Assembly: GCF_050947335.1 (NCBI RefSeq)
Contig: NW_027473328.1
Span: 1,116,001-1,180,000 of the forward strand
Origin: Megachile rotundata
Lineage: Eukaryota > Arthropoda > Insecta > Hymenoptera > Megachilidae
Length of the DNA stretch: 64,000 bases
Direction of reading: 5' to 3'
Shown here: positions 14,157 to 29,173 of the stretch, piece after piece
Layout: every line of letters begins with the position of its first letter
How positions within the stretch are numbered: position 1 is the first letter of the stretch
Made by a program: the position numbers and the translations under genes
Notes under the pieces: generated by a model
What the model saw: only the letters and a program-made list of their open reading frames with translations
Databases searched by the model: none
What the model was told of the DNA's origin: nothing

Positions 14157-15827
14157 CACAATCATACAATCACAATCATACACAAACAATGATACAATCG
14201 CAATCATACAATTCAAATCATACAATTCAAATCATACAATCACAATCATACAATCACAATCATTCAATCACAATCATACAATCACAATCATACAATCACA
14301 ATCATACATTCACAATCATACAATCACAATCATACAATCGCAATCATACAATCACAATAATACAATCACAATCATACAATCTCAATCATACAACCACAAT
14401 CAAACAATCACAATCATACAATCACAATCATACAATCACAATCATACAATCACAATCGTACAATCGCAATCGTACAATCACAATCATACAATCACAATCA
14501 TTCAATCACAATCATACTATCGCAATCATACAATCACAATCGTACAATCACAATCATACAATCACAATCATTCAATCACAATCATGCAATCACAATCATA
14601 CAATCACAATCATACAATCACAATCATACAAAAACAATCATACAATCACAATCATACAATCACAGTCATACAATCATAATCATATAATCACACTCATAAA
14701 ATTGCAATCATACAATCGCAATCATACAATCACAATCATACCATCACAATCATACAGGCACAATCATAAAATCACAATCATAGAATCACAATCATACAAA
14801 AACAATCATGCAATCACAATCATGTAATCACAATCATACAAAAACAATGATACAATCACAATCATACAATCACATTCATACAATCACAATCATACAATCA
14901 GAATCATACAATCACAATCATACCATCCCAATCATACAATCACAATCATACAATCACAATCATACAATCACAATCACACAATCGCAATCATACAATCACA
15001 ATCATACAAAAACAATGATACAAACACAATCATACAATCACAATCATACAATCACAATCATACAATCACAATCATACGATCACAATCATACTATCGCAAT
15101 CATACAATCACAATCGTACAATCACAATCATACAATCACAATCATTCAATCACAATCATGCAATCACTATCATACAATCACAATCATACAATCACAATCA
15201 TACAATCACAATCATACAATCACAATCATACACAAACAATGATACAATAGCAATCATACAATTCAAATCATACAATTCAAATCATACAATCACAATCATA
15301 CAATCACAATCATTCAATCACAATCATACAATCACAATCATACAATCACAATCATACATTCACAATCATACAATCACAATCATACAATCACAATCATACA
15401 ATCACAATAATACAATCACAATCATACAATCTCAATCATACAATCACAATCATACAATCACAATCATACAATCACAAACATGCAATCACAATCATACAAT
15501 CACAATCATACAATCACAATCATACCATCCCAATCATACAATCACAATCATACAATCACAATCATACAATCACAATCACACAATCGCAATCATACAATCA
15601 CAATCATACAAAAACAATGATACAATCACAATCATACAATCACATTCATACAATCACAATCATACAATCAGAATCATACAATCACAATCATACCATCCCA
15701 ATCATACAATCACAATCATACAATCACAATCATACAATCACAATCACACAATCGCAATCATACAATCACAATCATACAAAAACAATGATACAAACACAAT
15801 CATGCAATCACAATCATACAATCACAA
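14157..15827 (+). repeat. HOR segment, copy 2 of 3 (see 395-2065)
   Basis: Matches 395-2065 at offset 13,762 and 22347-24017 at offset 8,190. It is closest in pattern to the third copy, since both lie inside the 8.2-kb-offset blocks. A private GCAATC in place of ACAATC is visible near 14340. Confidence 0.8.
14628..14837 (+). repeat. Cassette A, truncated copy (units 1-15)
   Basis: Same truncation as at 866 and 22818, followed by the ACAAAAACAATGAT unit. Confidence 0.9.
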
Positions 15828-16643
15828 TCATACATTCACAATCATACAATCACAATCATACAATCACAATCATAGGATCACAATCAAACAATCACAATCA
15901 TACAATCACAATCATACAATCACAATCATACAATCACAATCATACAATCACAATCATACGATCACAATCATACGAAGACAATCATACAATTACTACTATA
16001 CAATCACAATCATACAAAAACAATCATACAATCACAGTCATACAATCACAATCATACAATCACAATAATACAATCACAATCATACAATCTCAATCATACA
16101 ATCACAATCATACAATCACAATCATACAATCACAATCACACAATCGCAATCATACAATCACAATCATACAAAAACAAGGATACAATCACAATCATACAAT
16201 CACAATCATACAATCACAATCATACAATCACAATCATACAATCACAATCATATGATCACAATCAAACAATCACAATGATACAATCACAATCATACAATCA
16301 CAATCATACAATCACAATGATACAATCACAATCATACGATCACAATCATACGAAGACAATCATACAATTACTACTATACAATCACAATCATACAAAAGCA
16401 ATCATAAAATCACAATCATACGATGACAATCATACAATTACTACTATACAATCACAATCATACAATCACTATCATACAATCACAATCGTACAATCACAAT
16501 CATACAATCACAATCATACAATCACAATCATACTATCGCAATCATACAATCACAATCGTACAATCACAATCATGCAATCACAATCATTCAATCACAATCA
16601 TGCAATCACAATCATACAATCACAATCATACAATCACAATCAT

Positions 16644-16741
16644 ACAAAAACAATCATACAATCACAATCATACAATCACAGTCATACAATCATAATCATA
16701 TAATCACACTCATAAAATTGCAATCATACAATCGCAATCAT
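16644..16741 (+). repeat. Cassette A, 5' fragment (units 1-7)
   Basis: Units 1-7 are present, including ACAGTCAT, ATAATCAT and AAAATTGC. The sequence then passes to ordinary units with GCAATC starts. The fragment lies inside the 16.45-16.75 kb tract that differs from its 8,456-bp partner. Confidence 0.85.
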
Positions 16742-17805
16742 ACAATCACAATCATGCAATCACAATCATACAATCACAATCATACAATCACAATCATACA
16801 ATCACAATCATGCAATCACAATCATACAATCACAATCATACAATCACAATCATACAATCACAATCATACCATCCCAATCGTACAATCGCAATCACACAAT
16901 CGCAATCATACAATCACAATCATACAAAAACAATGATACAATCACAATCATACAATCACAATCATACAATCACAATCATACAATCACAATCATACGATCA
17001 CAATCATACGAAGACAATCATACAATTACTACTATACAATCACAATCATACAAAAACAATCATACACAAACAATGATACAATCGCAATCATACAATTCAA
17101 ATCATACAATCACAATCATACAATCACAATAATACAATCACAATCATACAATCTCAATCATACAATCACAATCATACAAAAACAATCATACAATCACAAT
17201 CATACAATCACAATCATACAATCACAATCATACATTCACAATCATACAATCACAATCATACAATCACAATCATACAATCACAATCATACTATCACAATCA
17301 TACAATCACAATCATACAATCACAATCATACACAAACAATGATACAATCGCAATCATACAATTCAAATCATACAATTCAAATCATACAATCACAATCATA
17401 CAATCACAATCATACAATCACAATCATACAATCACAATCATACAATCACAATCATACAATCACAATCATACAATCACAATCATACAATCACAATAATACA
17501 ATCACAATCATACAATCTCAATCATACAATCACAATCATACAATCACAATCATACAATCACAATCATACAATCACAATCATACAATCACAATCATACAAT
17601 CACAATCGTACAATCACAATCGTACAATCACAATCATACAATCACAATCATACAATCACAATCATACAATCACAATCATACTATCGCAATCATACAATCA
17701 CAATCGTACAATCACAATCATACAATCACAATCATTCAATCACAATCATGCAATCGCAATCATACAATCACAATCATACAATCACAATCATACAATCACA
17801 ATCAT

Positions 17806-18057
17806 ACAAAAACAATCATACAATCACAATCATACAATCACAGTCATACAATCATAATCATATAATCACACTCATAAAATTGCAATCATACAATCGCAAT
17901 CATACAATCACAATCATACCATCACAATCATACAGGCACAATCATAAAATCACAATCATAGAATCACAATCATACAAAAACAATCATGCAATCGCAATCA
18001 TGTAATCACAATCGTACAATCGCAATCGAACAATCAGAACCATATGATCACAATCAT
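17806..18057 (+). repeat. Cassette A, complete 18-unit copy
   Basis: Complete copy. Unit 14 reads GCAATCGCAATCAT, a private change that adds one more CpG. Confidence 0.92.
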
Positions 18058-20955
18058 ACAATCACAATCATACAATCACAATCATACAATCACAAATATG
18101 CAATCACAATCATACAATCACAATCATACAATCACAATCATACCATCCCAATCATACAATCACAATCATACAATCACAATCATACAATCACAATCACACA
18201 ATCGCAATCATACAATCACAATCATACAAAAACAATGATACAATCACAATCATACAATCACATTCATACAATCACAATCATACAATCAGAATCATACAAT
18301 CACAATCATACCATCCCAATCATACAATCACGATCATACAATCACAATCATACAATCACAATCACACAATCGCAATCATACAATCACAATCATACAAAAA
18401 CAATGATACAAACACAATCATACAATCACAATCATACAATCACAATCATACAATCACAATCATACGATCACAATCATACTATCGCAATCATACAATCACA
18501 ATCGTACAATCACAATCATACAATCACAATCATTCAATCACAATCATGCAATCACAATCATACAATCACAATCATACAATCACAATCATACAATCACAAT
18601 CATACAATCACAATCATACACAAACAATGATACAATAGCAATCATACAATTCAAATCATACAATTCAAATCATACAATCACAATCATACAATCACAATCA
18701 TACAATCACAATCATTCAATCACAATCATACAATCACAATCATACAATCACAATCATACATTCACAATCATACAATCACAATCATACAATCACAATCATA
18801 CAATCACAATAATACAATCACAATCATACAATCTCAATCATACAATCACAATCATACAATCACAATCATACAATCACAATCATACAATCAGAATCATACA
18901 ATCACAATCATACCATCCCAATCATACAATCACAATCATACAATCACAATCATACAATCACAATCACACAATCGCAATCATACAATCACAATCATAGAAA
19001 AACAATGATACAAACACAATCATACAATCACAATCATACAATCACAATCATACAATCACAATCATACGATCACAATCATACTATCGCAATCATACAATCA
19101 CAATCGTACAATCACAATCATACAATCACAATCATTCAATCACAATCATGCAATCACAATCATACAATCACAATCATAAAATCACAATCATAAAATCACA
19201 ATCATACAATCACAATCATACAATCACGATCATACACAAACAATGATACAATCGCAATCATACAATTCAAATCATACAATTCAAATCATACAATCACAAT
19301 CATACAATCACAATCATTCAATCACAATCATACAATCACAATCATACAATCACAATCATACATTCGCAATCATACAATCACAATCATACAATCACAATCA
19401 TACAATCACAATAATACAATCACAATCATACAATCTGAATCATACAATCACAATCATACAATCACAATCATACAATCACAATCATACAATCACAATCGTA
19501 CAATCACAATCGTACAATCACAATCGTACAATCACAATCATACAATCACAATCCTACTATCGCAATGATACAATCACAATCATACAACCACAATCATACG
19601 AAGACAATCATACAATTACTACTATACAATCACAATCATACAAAAACAATCATACAATCACAATCATACGATGACAATCCTACAATTACTACTATACAAT
19701 AACAATCACACAAAAACAATCATACAATCACAATCATACAATCACAATCATACAATCACAATCATACATTCACAATCATACAATCACAATCATACAATCA
19801 CAATCATACAATCACAATCATACATTCACAATCATACAATCACAATCATACAATCACAATCATATGATCACAATCATACAATCACAATCATACAATCACA
19901 ATCATACAATCACAATCATACAATCACAATCATACGATCACAATCATACGAAGACAATCATACAGTTACTACTATACAATCACAATCATACAAAAGCAAT
20001 CATACAATCACAATCATACGATGACAATCATACAATTACTACTATACAATCACAATCATACAAAAACAATCATACAATCACAATCATACAATCACAATCA
20101 TACAATCACAATCATACATTCACAATCATACAATCACAATCATACAATCACAATCATACAATCACAATAATACAATCACAATCATACAATCTCAATCATA
20201 CAATCGCAATCATACAATCACAATCATACAATCACAATCATACAATCACAACCATACAAACACAATCATACAATCACAATCATACTATCGCAATCATACA
20301 ATCACAATCGTACAATCACAATCATACAATCACAATCATTCAATCACAATCATGCAATCACAATCATACAATCACAATCATACAATCACAATCATACAAT
20401 CACAATCATGCAATCACAATCATACAATCACAATCATACAATCACAATCATACCATCCCAATCATACAATCACAATCACACAATCGCAATCATACAATCA
20501 CAATCATACAAAAACAATGATACAATCACAATCATACAATCACGATCATACAATCACAATAATACAATCACAATCATACAATCTCAATCATACAATCACA
20601 ATCATACAAAAACAATCATACAATCACAATCATACAATCACAATCATACAATCACAATCATACATTCACAATCATACAATCACAATCATACAATCACAAT
20701 CATACAATCACAATCATACAATCACAATCATACTATCACAATCATACAATCACAATCATACAATCACAATCATACACAAACAATGATACAATCGCAATCA
20801 TACAATTCAAATCATACAATTCAAATCATACAATCACAATCATACAATCACAATCATACAATCACAATCATACAATCACAATCATTCAATCACAATCATG
20901 CAATCACAATCATACAATCACAATCATACAATCACAATCATACAATCACAATCAT

Positions 20956-21207
20956 ACAAAAACAATCATACAATCACAATCATACAATCACAGTCATACA
21001 ATCATAATCATATAATCACACTCATAAAATTGCAATCATACAATCGCAATCATACAATCACAATCATACCATCACAATCATACAGGCACAATCATAAAAT
21101 CACAATCATAGAATCACAATCATACAAAAACAATCATGCAATCACAATCATGTAATCACAATCGTACAATCGCAATCGAACAATCAGAACCATATGATCA
21201 CAATCAT
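20956..21207 (+). repeat. Cassette A, complete 18-unit copy
   Basis: Complete copy, partner of 12752 at offset 8,204. It has the usual ATAATCAT in unit 4, so the 12803 change arose after the duplication or only in that copy. Confidence 0.92.
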
Positions 21208-22346
21208 ACAATCACAATCATACAATCACAATCATACAATCACAAACATGCAATCACAATCATACAATCACAATCATACAATCACAATCATACCATCCCA
21301 ATCATACAATCACAATCATACAATCACAATCAGACAATCACAATCACACAATCGCAATCATACAATCACAATCATACAAAAACAATGATACAATCACAAT
21401 CATACAATCACATTCATACAATCACAATCATACAATCAGAATCATACAATCACAATCATACATTCACAATCATACAATCACAATCATACAATCACAATCA
21501 TACAATCACAATAATACAATCACGATCATGCAATCTCAATCATACAATCACAATCATACAATCACAATCATACAATCACAATCATAAAATCAGAATCATA
21601 CAATCACAATCATACCATCCCAATCATACAATCACAATCATACGATCACAATCATACTATCGCAATCATACAATCACAATCGTACAATCACAATCATACA
21701 ATCACAATCATTCAATCACAATCATGCAATCACAATCATACAATCACAATCATACAATCACAATCATACAATCACAATCATACAATCACAATCATACACA
21801 AACAATGATACAATAGCAATCATACAATTCAAATCATACAATTCAAATCATACAATCACAATCATACAATCACAATCATTCAATCACAATCATACAATCA
21901 CAATCATACAATCACAATCATACATTCACAATCATACAATCACAATCATACAATCACAATCATACAATCACAATAATACAATCACGATCATGCAATCACA
22001 ATCATACAATCACAATCATACAATCACAATCATACAATCAGAATCATACAATCACAATCATACCATCCCAATCATACAATCACAATCATACAATCACAAT
22101 CATACAATCACAATCACACAATCGCAATCATACAATCACAATCATACAAAAACAATGATACAAACACAATCATACAATCACAATCATACAATCACAATCA
22201 TACAATCACAATCATACGATCACAATCATACTATCGCAATCATACAATCACAATCGTACAATCACAATCATACAATCACAGTCATTCAATCACAATCATG
22301 CAATCACAATCATACAATCACAATCATAAAATCACAATCATACAAT

Positions 22347-24017
22347 CACAATCATACAATCACAATCATACACAAACAATGATACAATCGCAATCATACA
22401 ATTCAAATCATACAATTCAAATCATACAATCACAATCATACAATCACAATCATTCAATCACAATCATACAATCACAATCATACAATCACAATCATACATT
22501 CACAATCATACAATCACAATCATACAATCACAATCATACAATCACAATAATACAATCACAATCATACAATCTCAATCATACAACCACAATCATACAATCA
22601 CAATCATACAATCACAATCATACAATCACAATCATACAATCACAATCGTACAATCACAATCGTACAATCACAATCATACAATCACAATCATTCAATCACA
22701 ATCATACTATCGCAATCATACAATCACAATCGTACAATCACAATCATACAATCACAATCATTCAATCACAATCATGCAATCACAATCATACAATCACAAT
22801 CATACAATCACAATCATACAAAAACAATCATACAATCACAATCATACAATCACAGTCATACAATCATAATCATATAATCACACTCATAAAATTGCAATCA
22901 TACAATCGCAATCATACAATCACAATCATACCATCACAATCATACAGGCACAATCATAAAATCACAATCATAGAATCACAATCATACAAAAACAATCATG
23001 CAATCACAATCATGTAATCACAATCATACAAAAACAATGATACAATCACAATCATACAATCACATTCATACAATCACAATCATACAATCAGAATCATACA
23101 ATCACAATCATACCATCCCAATCATACAATCACAATCATACAATCACAATCATACAATCACAATCACACAATCGCAATCATACAATCACAATCATACAAA
23201 AACAATGATACAAACACAATCATACAATCACAATCATACAATCACAATCATACAATCACAATCATACGATCACAATCATACTATCGCAATCATACAATCA
23301 CAATCGTACAATCACAATCATACAATCACAATCATTCAATCACAATCATGCAATCACTATCATACAATCACAATCATACAATCACAATCATACAATCACA
23401 ATCATACAATCACAATCATACACAAACAATGATACAATAGCAATCATACAATTCAAATCATACAATTCAAATCATACAATCACAATCATACAATCACAAT
23501 CATTCAATCACAATCATACAATCACAATCATACAATCACAATCATACATTCACAATCATACAATCACAATCATACAATCACAATCATACAATCACAATAA
23601 TACAATCACAATCATACAATCTCAATCATACAATCACAATCATACAATCACAATCATACAATCACAAACATGCAATCACAATCATACAATCACAATCATA
23701 CAATCACAATCATACCATCCCAATCATACAATCACAATCATACAATCACAATCATACAATCACAATCACACAATCGCAATCATACAATCACAATCATACA
23801 AAAACAATGATACAATCACAATCATACAATCACATTCATACAATCACAATCATACAATCAGAATCATACAATCACAATCATACCATCCCAATCATACAAT
23901 CACAATCATACAATCACAATCATACAATCACAATCACACAATCGCAATCATACAATCACAATCATACAAAAACAATGATACAAACACAATCATGCAATCA
24001 CAATCATACAATCACAA
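22347..24017 (+). repeat. HOR segment, copy 3 of 3 (see 395-2065)
   Basis: Offset 8,190 from copy 2. It shares the GCAATCACTATC unit near 23349 with copies 1 and 2 (near 1398 and 15159). Confidence 0.8.
22818..23027 (+). repeat. Cassette A, truncated copy (units 1-15)
   Basis: Third copy of the truncated form, in the same flanking context as 866 and 14628. Confidence 0.9.
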
Positions 24018-26961
24018 TCATACATTCACAATCATACAATCACAATCATACAATCACAATCATAGGATCACAATCAAACAATCACAATCATACAATCACA
24101 ATCATACAATCACAATCATACAATCACAATCATACAATCACAATCATACGATCACAATCATACGAAGACAATCATACAATTACTACTATACAATCACAAT
24201 CATACAAAAGCAATCATACAATCACAATCATACGATGACAATCATACAATTACTACTATACAATCACAATCATACAAAAACAATCATACAATCACAATCA
24301 TACAATCACAATCATACAATCACAATCATACATTCACAATCATACAATCACAATCATACAATCACAATCATACAATCACAATAATACAATCACAATCATA
24401 CAATCACAATCATACGATCACAATCATACGAAGACAATCATACAATTACTACTATACAATCACAATCATACAAAAACAATCATACAATCACAGTCATACA
24501 ATCACAATCATACAATCACAATAATACAATCACAATCATACAATCTCAATCATACAATCACAATCATACAATCACAATCATACAATCACAATCACACAAT
24601 CGCAATCATACAATCACAATCATACAAAAACAAGGATACAATCACAATCATACAATCACAATCATACAATCACAATCATACAATCACAATCATACAATCA
24701 CAATCATATGATCACAATCAAACAATCACAATGATACAATCACAATCATACAATCACAATCATACAATCACAATGATACAATCACAATCATACGATCACA
24801 ATCATACGAAGACAATCATACAATTACTACTATACAATCACAATCATACAAAAGCAATCATAAAATCACAATCATACGATGACAATCATACAATTACTAC
24901 TATACAATCACAATCATACAAAAACAATCATACAATCACAATCATACAATCACAATCATACAATCACAATCATACATTCGCAATCATACAATCACAATCA
25001 TACAATCACAATCATACAATCACAATAATACAATCACAATCATACAATCTCAAACATACAATCGCAATCATACACACACAATCATACAATCACAATCATA
25101 CAATCACAATCATACAAACACAATCATACGATCACAATCATACTATCGCAATCATACAATCACAATCGTACAATCACAATCATACAATCACAATCATTCA
25201 GTCACAATCATGCAATCACAATCATACAATCACAATCATACAATCACAATCATACAATCACAATCATACAATCACAATCATGCAATCACAATCATACAAT
25301 CACAATCATACAATCACAATCATACAATCACAATCATACCATCCCAATCGTACAATCGCAATCACACAATCGCAATCATACAATCACAATCATACAAAAA
25401 CAATGATACAATCACAATCATACAATCACAATCATACAATCACAATCATACAATCACAATCATACGATCACAATCATACGAAGACAATCATACAATTACT
25501 ACTATACAATCACAATCATACAAAAACAATCATACACAAACAATGATACAATCGCAATCATACAATTCAAATCATACAATCACAATCATACAATCACAAT
25601 AATACAATCACAATCATACAATCTCAATCATACAATCACAATCATACAAAAACAATCATACAATCACAATCATACAATCACAATCATACAATCACAATCA
25701 TACATTCACAATCATACAATCACAATCATACAATCACAATCATACAATCACAATCATACTATCACAATCATACAATCACAATCATACAATCACAATCATA
25801 CACAAACAATGATACAATCGCAATCATACAATTCAAATCATACAATTCAAATCATACAATCACAATCATACAATCACAATCATACAATCACAATCATACA
25901 ATCACAATCATACAATCACAATCATACATTCACAATCATACAATCACAATCATACAATGACAATCATACAATCACAATAATACAATCACAATCATACAAT
26001 CTCAATCATACAATCACAATCATACAATCACAATCATACAATCACAATCATACAATCACAATCATACAATCACAATCATACAATCACAATCGTACAATCA
26101 CAATCGTACAATCACAATCATACAATCACAATCATACAATCACAATCATACAATCAGAATCATACAATCACAATCATACCATCCCAATCATACAATCACA
26201 ATCATACAATCACAATCATACAATCACAATCACACAATCGCAATCATACAATCACAATCATAGAAAAACAATGATACAAACACAATCATACAATCACAAT
26301 CATACAATCACAATCATACAATCACAATCATACGATCACAATCATACTATCGCAATCATACAATCACAATCGTACAATCACAATCATACAATCACAATCA
26401 TTCAATCACAATCATGCAATCACAATCATACAATCACAATCATAAAATCACAATCATAAAATCACAATCATACAATCACAATCATACAATCACGATCATA
26501 CACAAACAATGATACAATCGCAATCATACAATTCAAATCATACAATTCAAATCATACAATCACAATCATACAATCACAATCATTCAATCACAATCATACA
26601 ATCACAATCATACAATCACAATCATACATTCGCAATCATACAATCACAATCATACAATCACAATCATACAATCACAATAATACAATCACAATCATACAAT
26701 CTGAATCATACAATCACAATCATACAATCACAATCATACAATCACAATCATACAATCACAATCGTACAATCACAATCGTACAATCACAATCGTACAATCA
26801 CAATCGTACAATCACAATCATACAATCACAATCATACAATCACAATCATACTATCGCAATCATACAATCACAATCGTACAATCACAATCATACAATCACA
26901 ATCATTCAATCACAATCATGCAATCACAATCATACAATCACAATCATACAATCACAATCAT

Positions 26962-27213
26962 ACAAAAACAATCATACAATCACAATCATACAATCACAGT
27001 CATACAATCATAATCATATAATCACACTCATAAAATTGCAATCATACAATCGCAATCATACAATCACAATCATACCATCACAATCATACAGGCACAATCA
27101 TAAAATCACAATCATAGAATCACAATCAAACAAAAACAATCATGCAATCACAATCATGTAATCACAATCGTACAATCGCAATCGAACAATCAGAACCATA
27201 TGATCACAGTCAT
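26962..27213 (+). repeat. Cassette A, complete 18-unit copy
   Basis: Complete copy with a private AATCAAACAAAAAC near 27125 in place of AATCATACAAAAAC. The unit after the ATATGATC end reads ACAGTC. Confidence 0.92.
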
Positions 27214-28879
27214 ACAATCACAATCATACAATCACAATCATACAATCACAAACATGCAATCACAATCATACAATCACAATCATACAATCACAATCATACC
27301 ATCCCAATCATACAATCACAATCATACAATCACAATCATACAATCACAATCACACAATCGCAATCATACAATCACAATCATACAAAAACAATGATACAAT
27401 CACAATCATACAATCACATTCATACAATCACAATCATACAATCAGAATCATACAATCACAATCATACCATCCCAATCATACAATCACAATCATACAATCA
27501 CAATCATACAATCACAATCACACAATCGCAATCATACAATCACAATCATACAAAAACAATGATACAAACACAATCATGCAATCACAATCATACAATCACA
27601 ATCATACATTCACAATCATACAATCACAATCATACAATCACAATCATAGGATCACAATCAAACAATCACAATCATACAATCACAATCATACAATCACAAT
27701 CATACAATCACAATCATACAATCACAATCATACAATCACAATCATACGATCACAATCATACGAAGACAATCATACAATTACTACTATTCAATCACAATCA
27801 TACAAAAGCAATCATACAATCACAATCATACGATGACAATCATACAATTACTACTATACAATCACAATCATACAAAAACAATCATACAATCACAGTCATA
27901 CAATCACAATCATACATTCACAATCATACAATCACAATCATACAATCACAATCATACAATCACAATAATACAATCACAATCATACAATCACAATCATACG
28001 ATCACAATCATACGAAGACAATCATACAATTACTACTATACAATCACAATCATACAAAAGCAATCATACAAAAACAATCATACAATCACAGTCATACAAT
28101 CACAATCATACAATCACAATAATACAATCACAATCATACAATCTCAATCATACAATCACAATCATACGATCACAATCATACGAAGACAATCATACAATTA
28201 CTACTATACAATCACAATCATACGAAAACAATCATACAATCACAATCATACGATGACAATCATACAATTACTACTATACAATCACAATCATACAAAAACA
28301 ATCATACAATCACAATCATACAATCACAATCATACAATCACAATCATACAATCACAATCATACAATCACAATCATACAATCACAATCATACAATCACAAT
28401 CATACAATCACAATCATACTATCGCAATCATACAATCACAATCGTACAATCACAATCGTACAATCACAATCATACAATCACAATCATACAATCACAATCA
28501 TACAATCACAATCATACAATCACAATCATACAATCTCAATCATACAATCACAATCATACTATCGCAATCATACAATCACGATCGCACAATCACAATCATA
28601 CAATCACAATCATTCAATCACAATCATGCAATCACAATCATACAATCACAATCATACAATCACAATCATACAAAAACAATCATGCAATCACAATCATACA
28701 ATGACAATCATACAATCACAATCATACCATCCCAATCATACAATCACAATCACACAATCGCAATCATACAATCACAATCATACAAAAACAATGATACAAG
28801 CACAATCATACAATCACAATCATACAATCACAATCATGCAATCACAATCATACAATCACAATCATACAATCACAATCAT

Positions 28880-29131
28880 ACAAAGACAATCATACAATCA
28901 CAATCATACAATCACAGTCATACAATCATAATCATATAATCACACTCATAAAATTGCAATCATACAATCGCAATCATACAATCACAATCATACCATCACA
29001 ATCATACAGGCACAATCATAAAATCACAATCATAGAATCACAATCATACAAAAACAATCATGCAATCACAATCATGTAATCACAATCGTACAATCGCAAT
29101 CGAACAATCAGAACCATATGATCACAATCAT
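28880..29131 (+). repeat. Cassette A, complete 18-unit copy
   Basis: Complete copy; unit 1 reads ACAAAGACAATCAT. It lies only 14 bp upstream of the degenerate units at 29146-29173. Confidence 0.92.
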
Positions 29132-29145
29132 ACAATCACAATCAT

Positions 29146-29173
29146 AAAATCTTAATCATACACGCGCCATCTT
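29146..29173 (+). repeat. Two degenerate units with a CGCGCC core
   Basis: Two adjacent units read AAAATCTTAATCAT and ACACGCGCCATCTT. The second differs from consensus at six positions and holds the only CGCGCC-type GC-rich spot I noticed in the window. Length and register are intact, so the change is by substitution or length-neutral replacement. No second copy was found by eye. Confidence 0.9.

Larger units (their letters stand above)
11391..17470 (+). repeat. ~8.2-kb-offset HOR block, copy 1
   Basis: Variant order here recurs at 19553-25940. Offsets step through 8,162, 8,218, 8,204, 8,190, 8,456 and 8,470 bp, all multiples of 14. The largest step is a 19-unit (266-bp) insertion in copy 2 near 24.21-24.48 kb. 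About 300 bp (16.45-16.75 kb) has a different variant content from its counterpart although the offset on both sides is equal. Confidence 0.8.
19553..25940 (+). repeat. ~8.2-kb-offset HOR block, copy 2
   Basis: Partner of 11391-17470. It has an extra 19 units near 24.21-24.48 kb that carry another ACAAAAGC / ACGATGAC / TTACTACTAT set, so the insertion looks like a local duplication of block B material. Confidence 0.8.

Noticed and set aside
29160..29173. Insertion site, promoter or protein-binding site at the CGCGCC core
   Set aside because: There is no target-site duplication, inverted repeat or added length; it is a single in-register unit with clustered substitutions.
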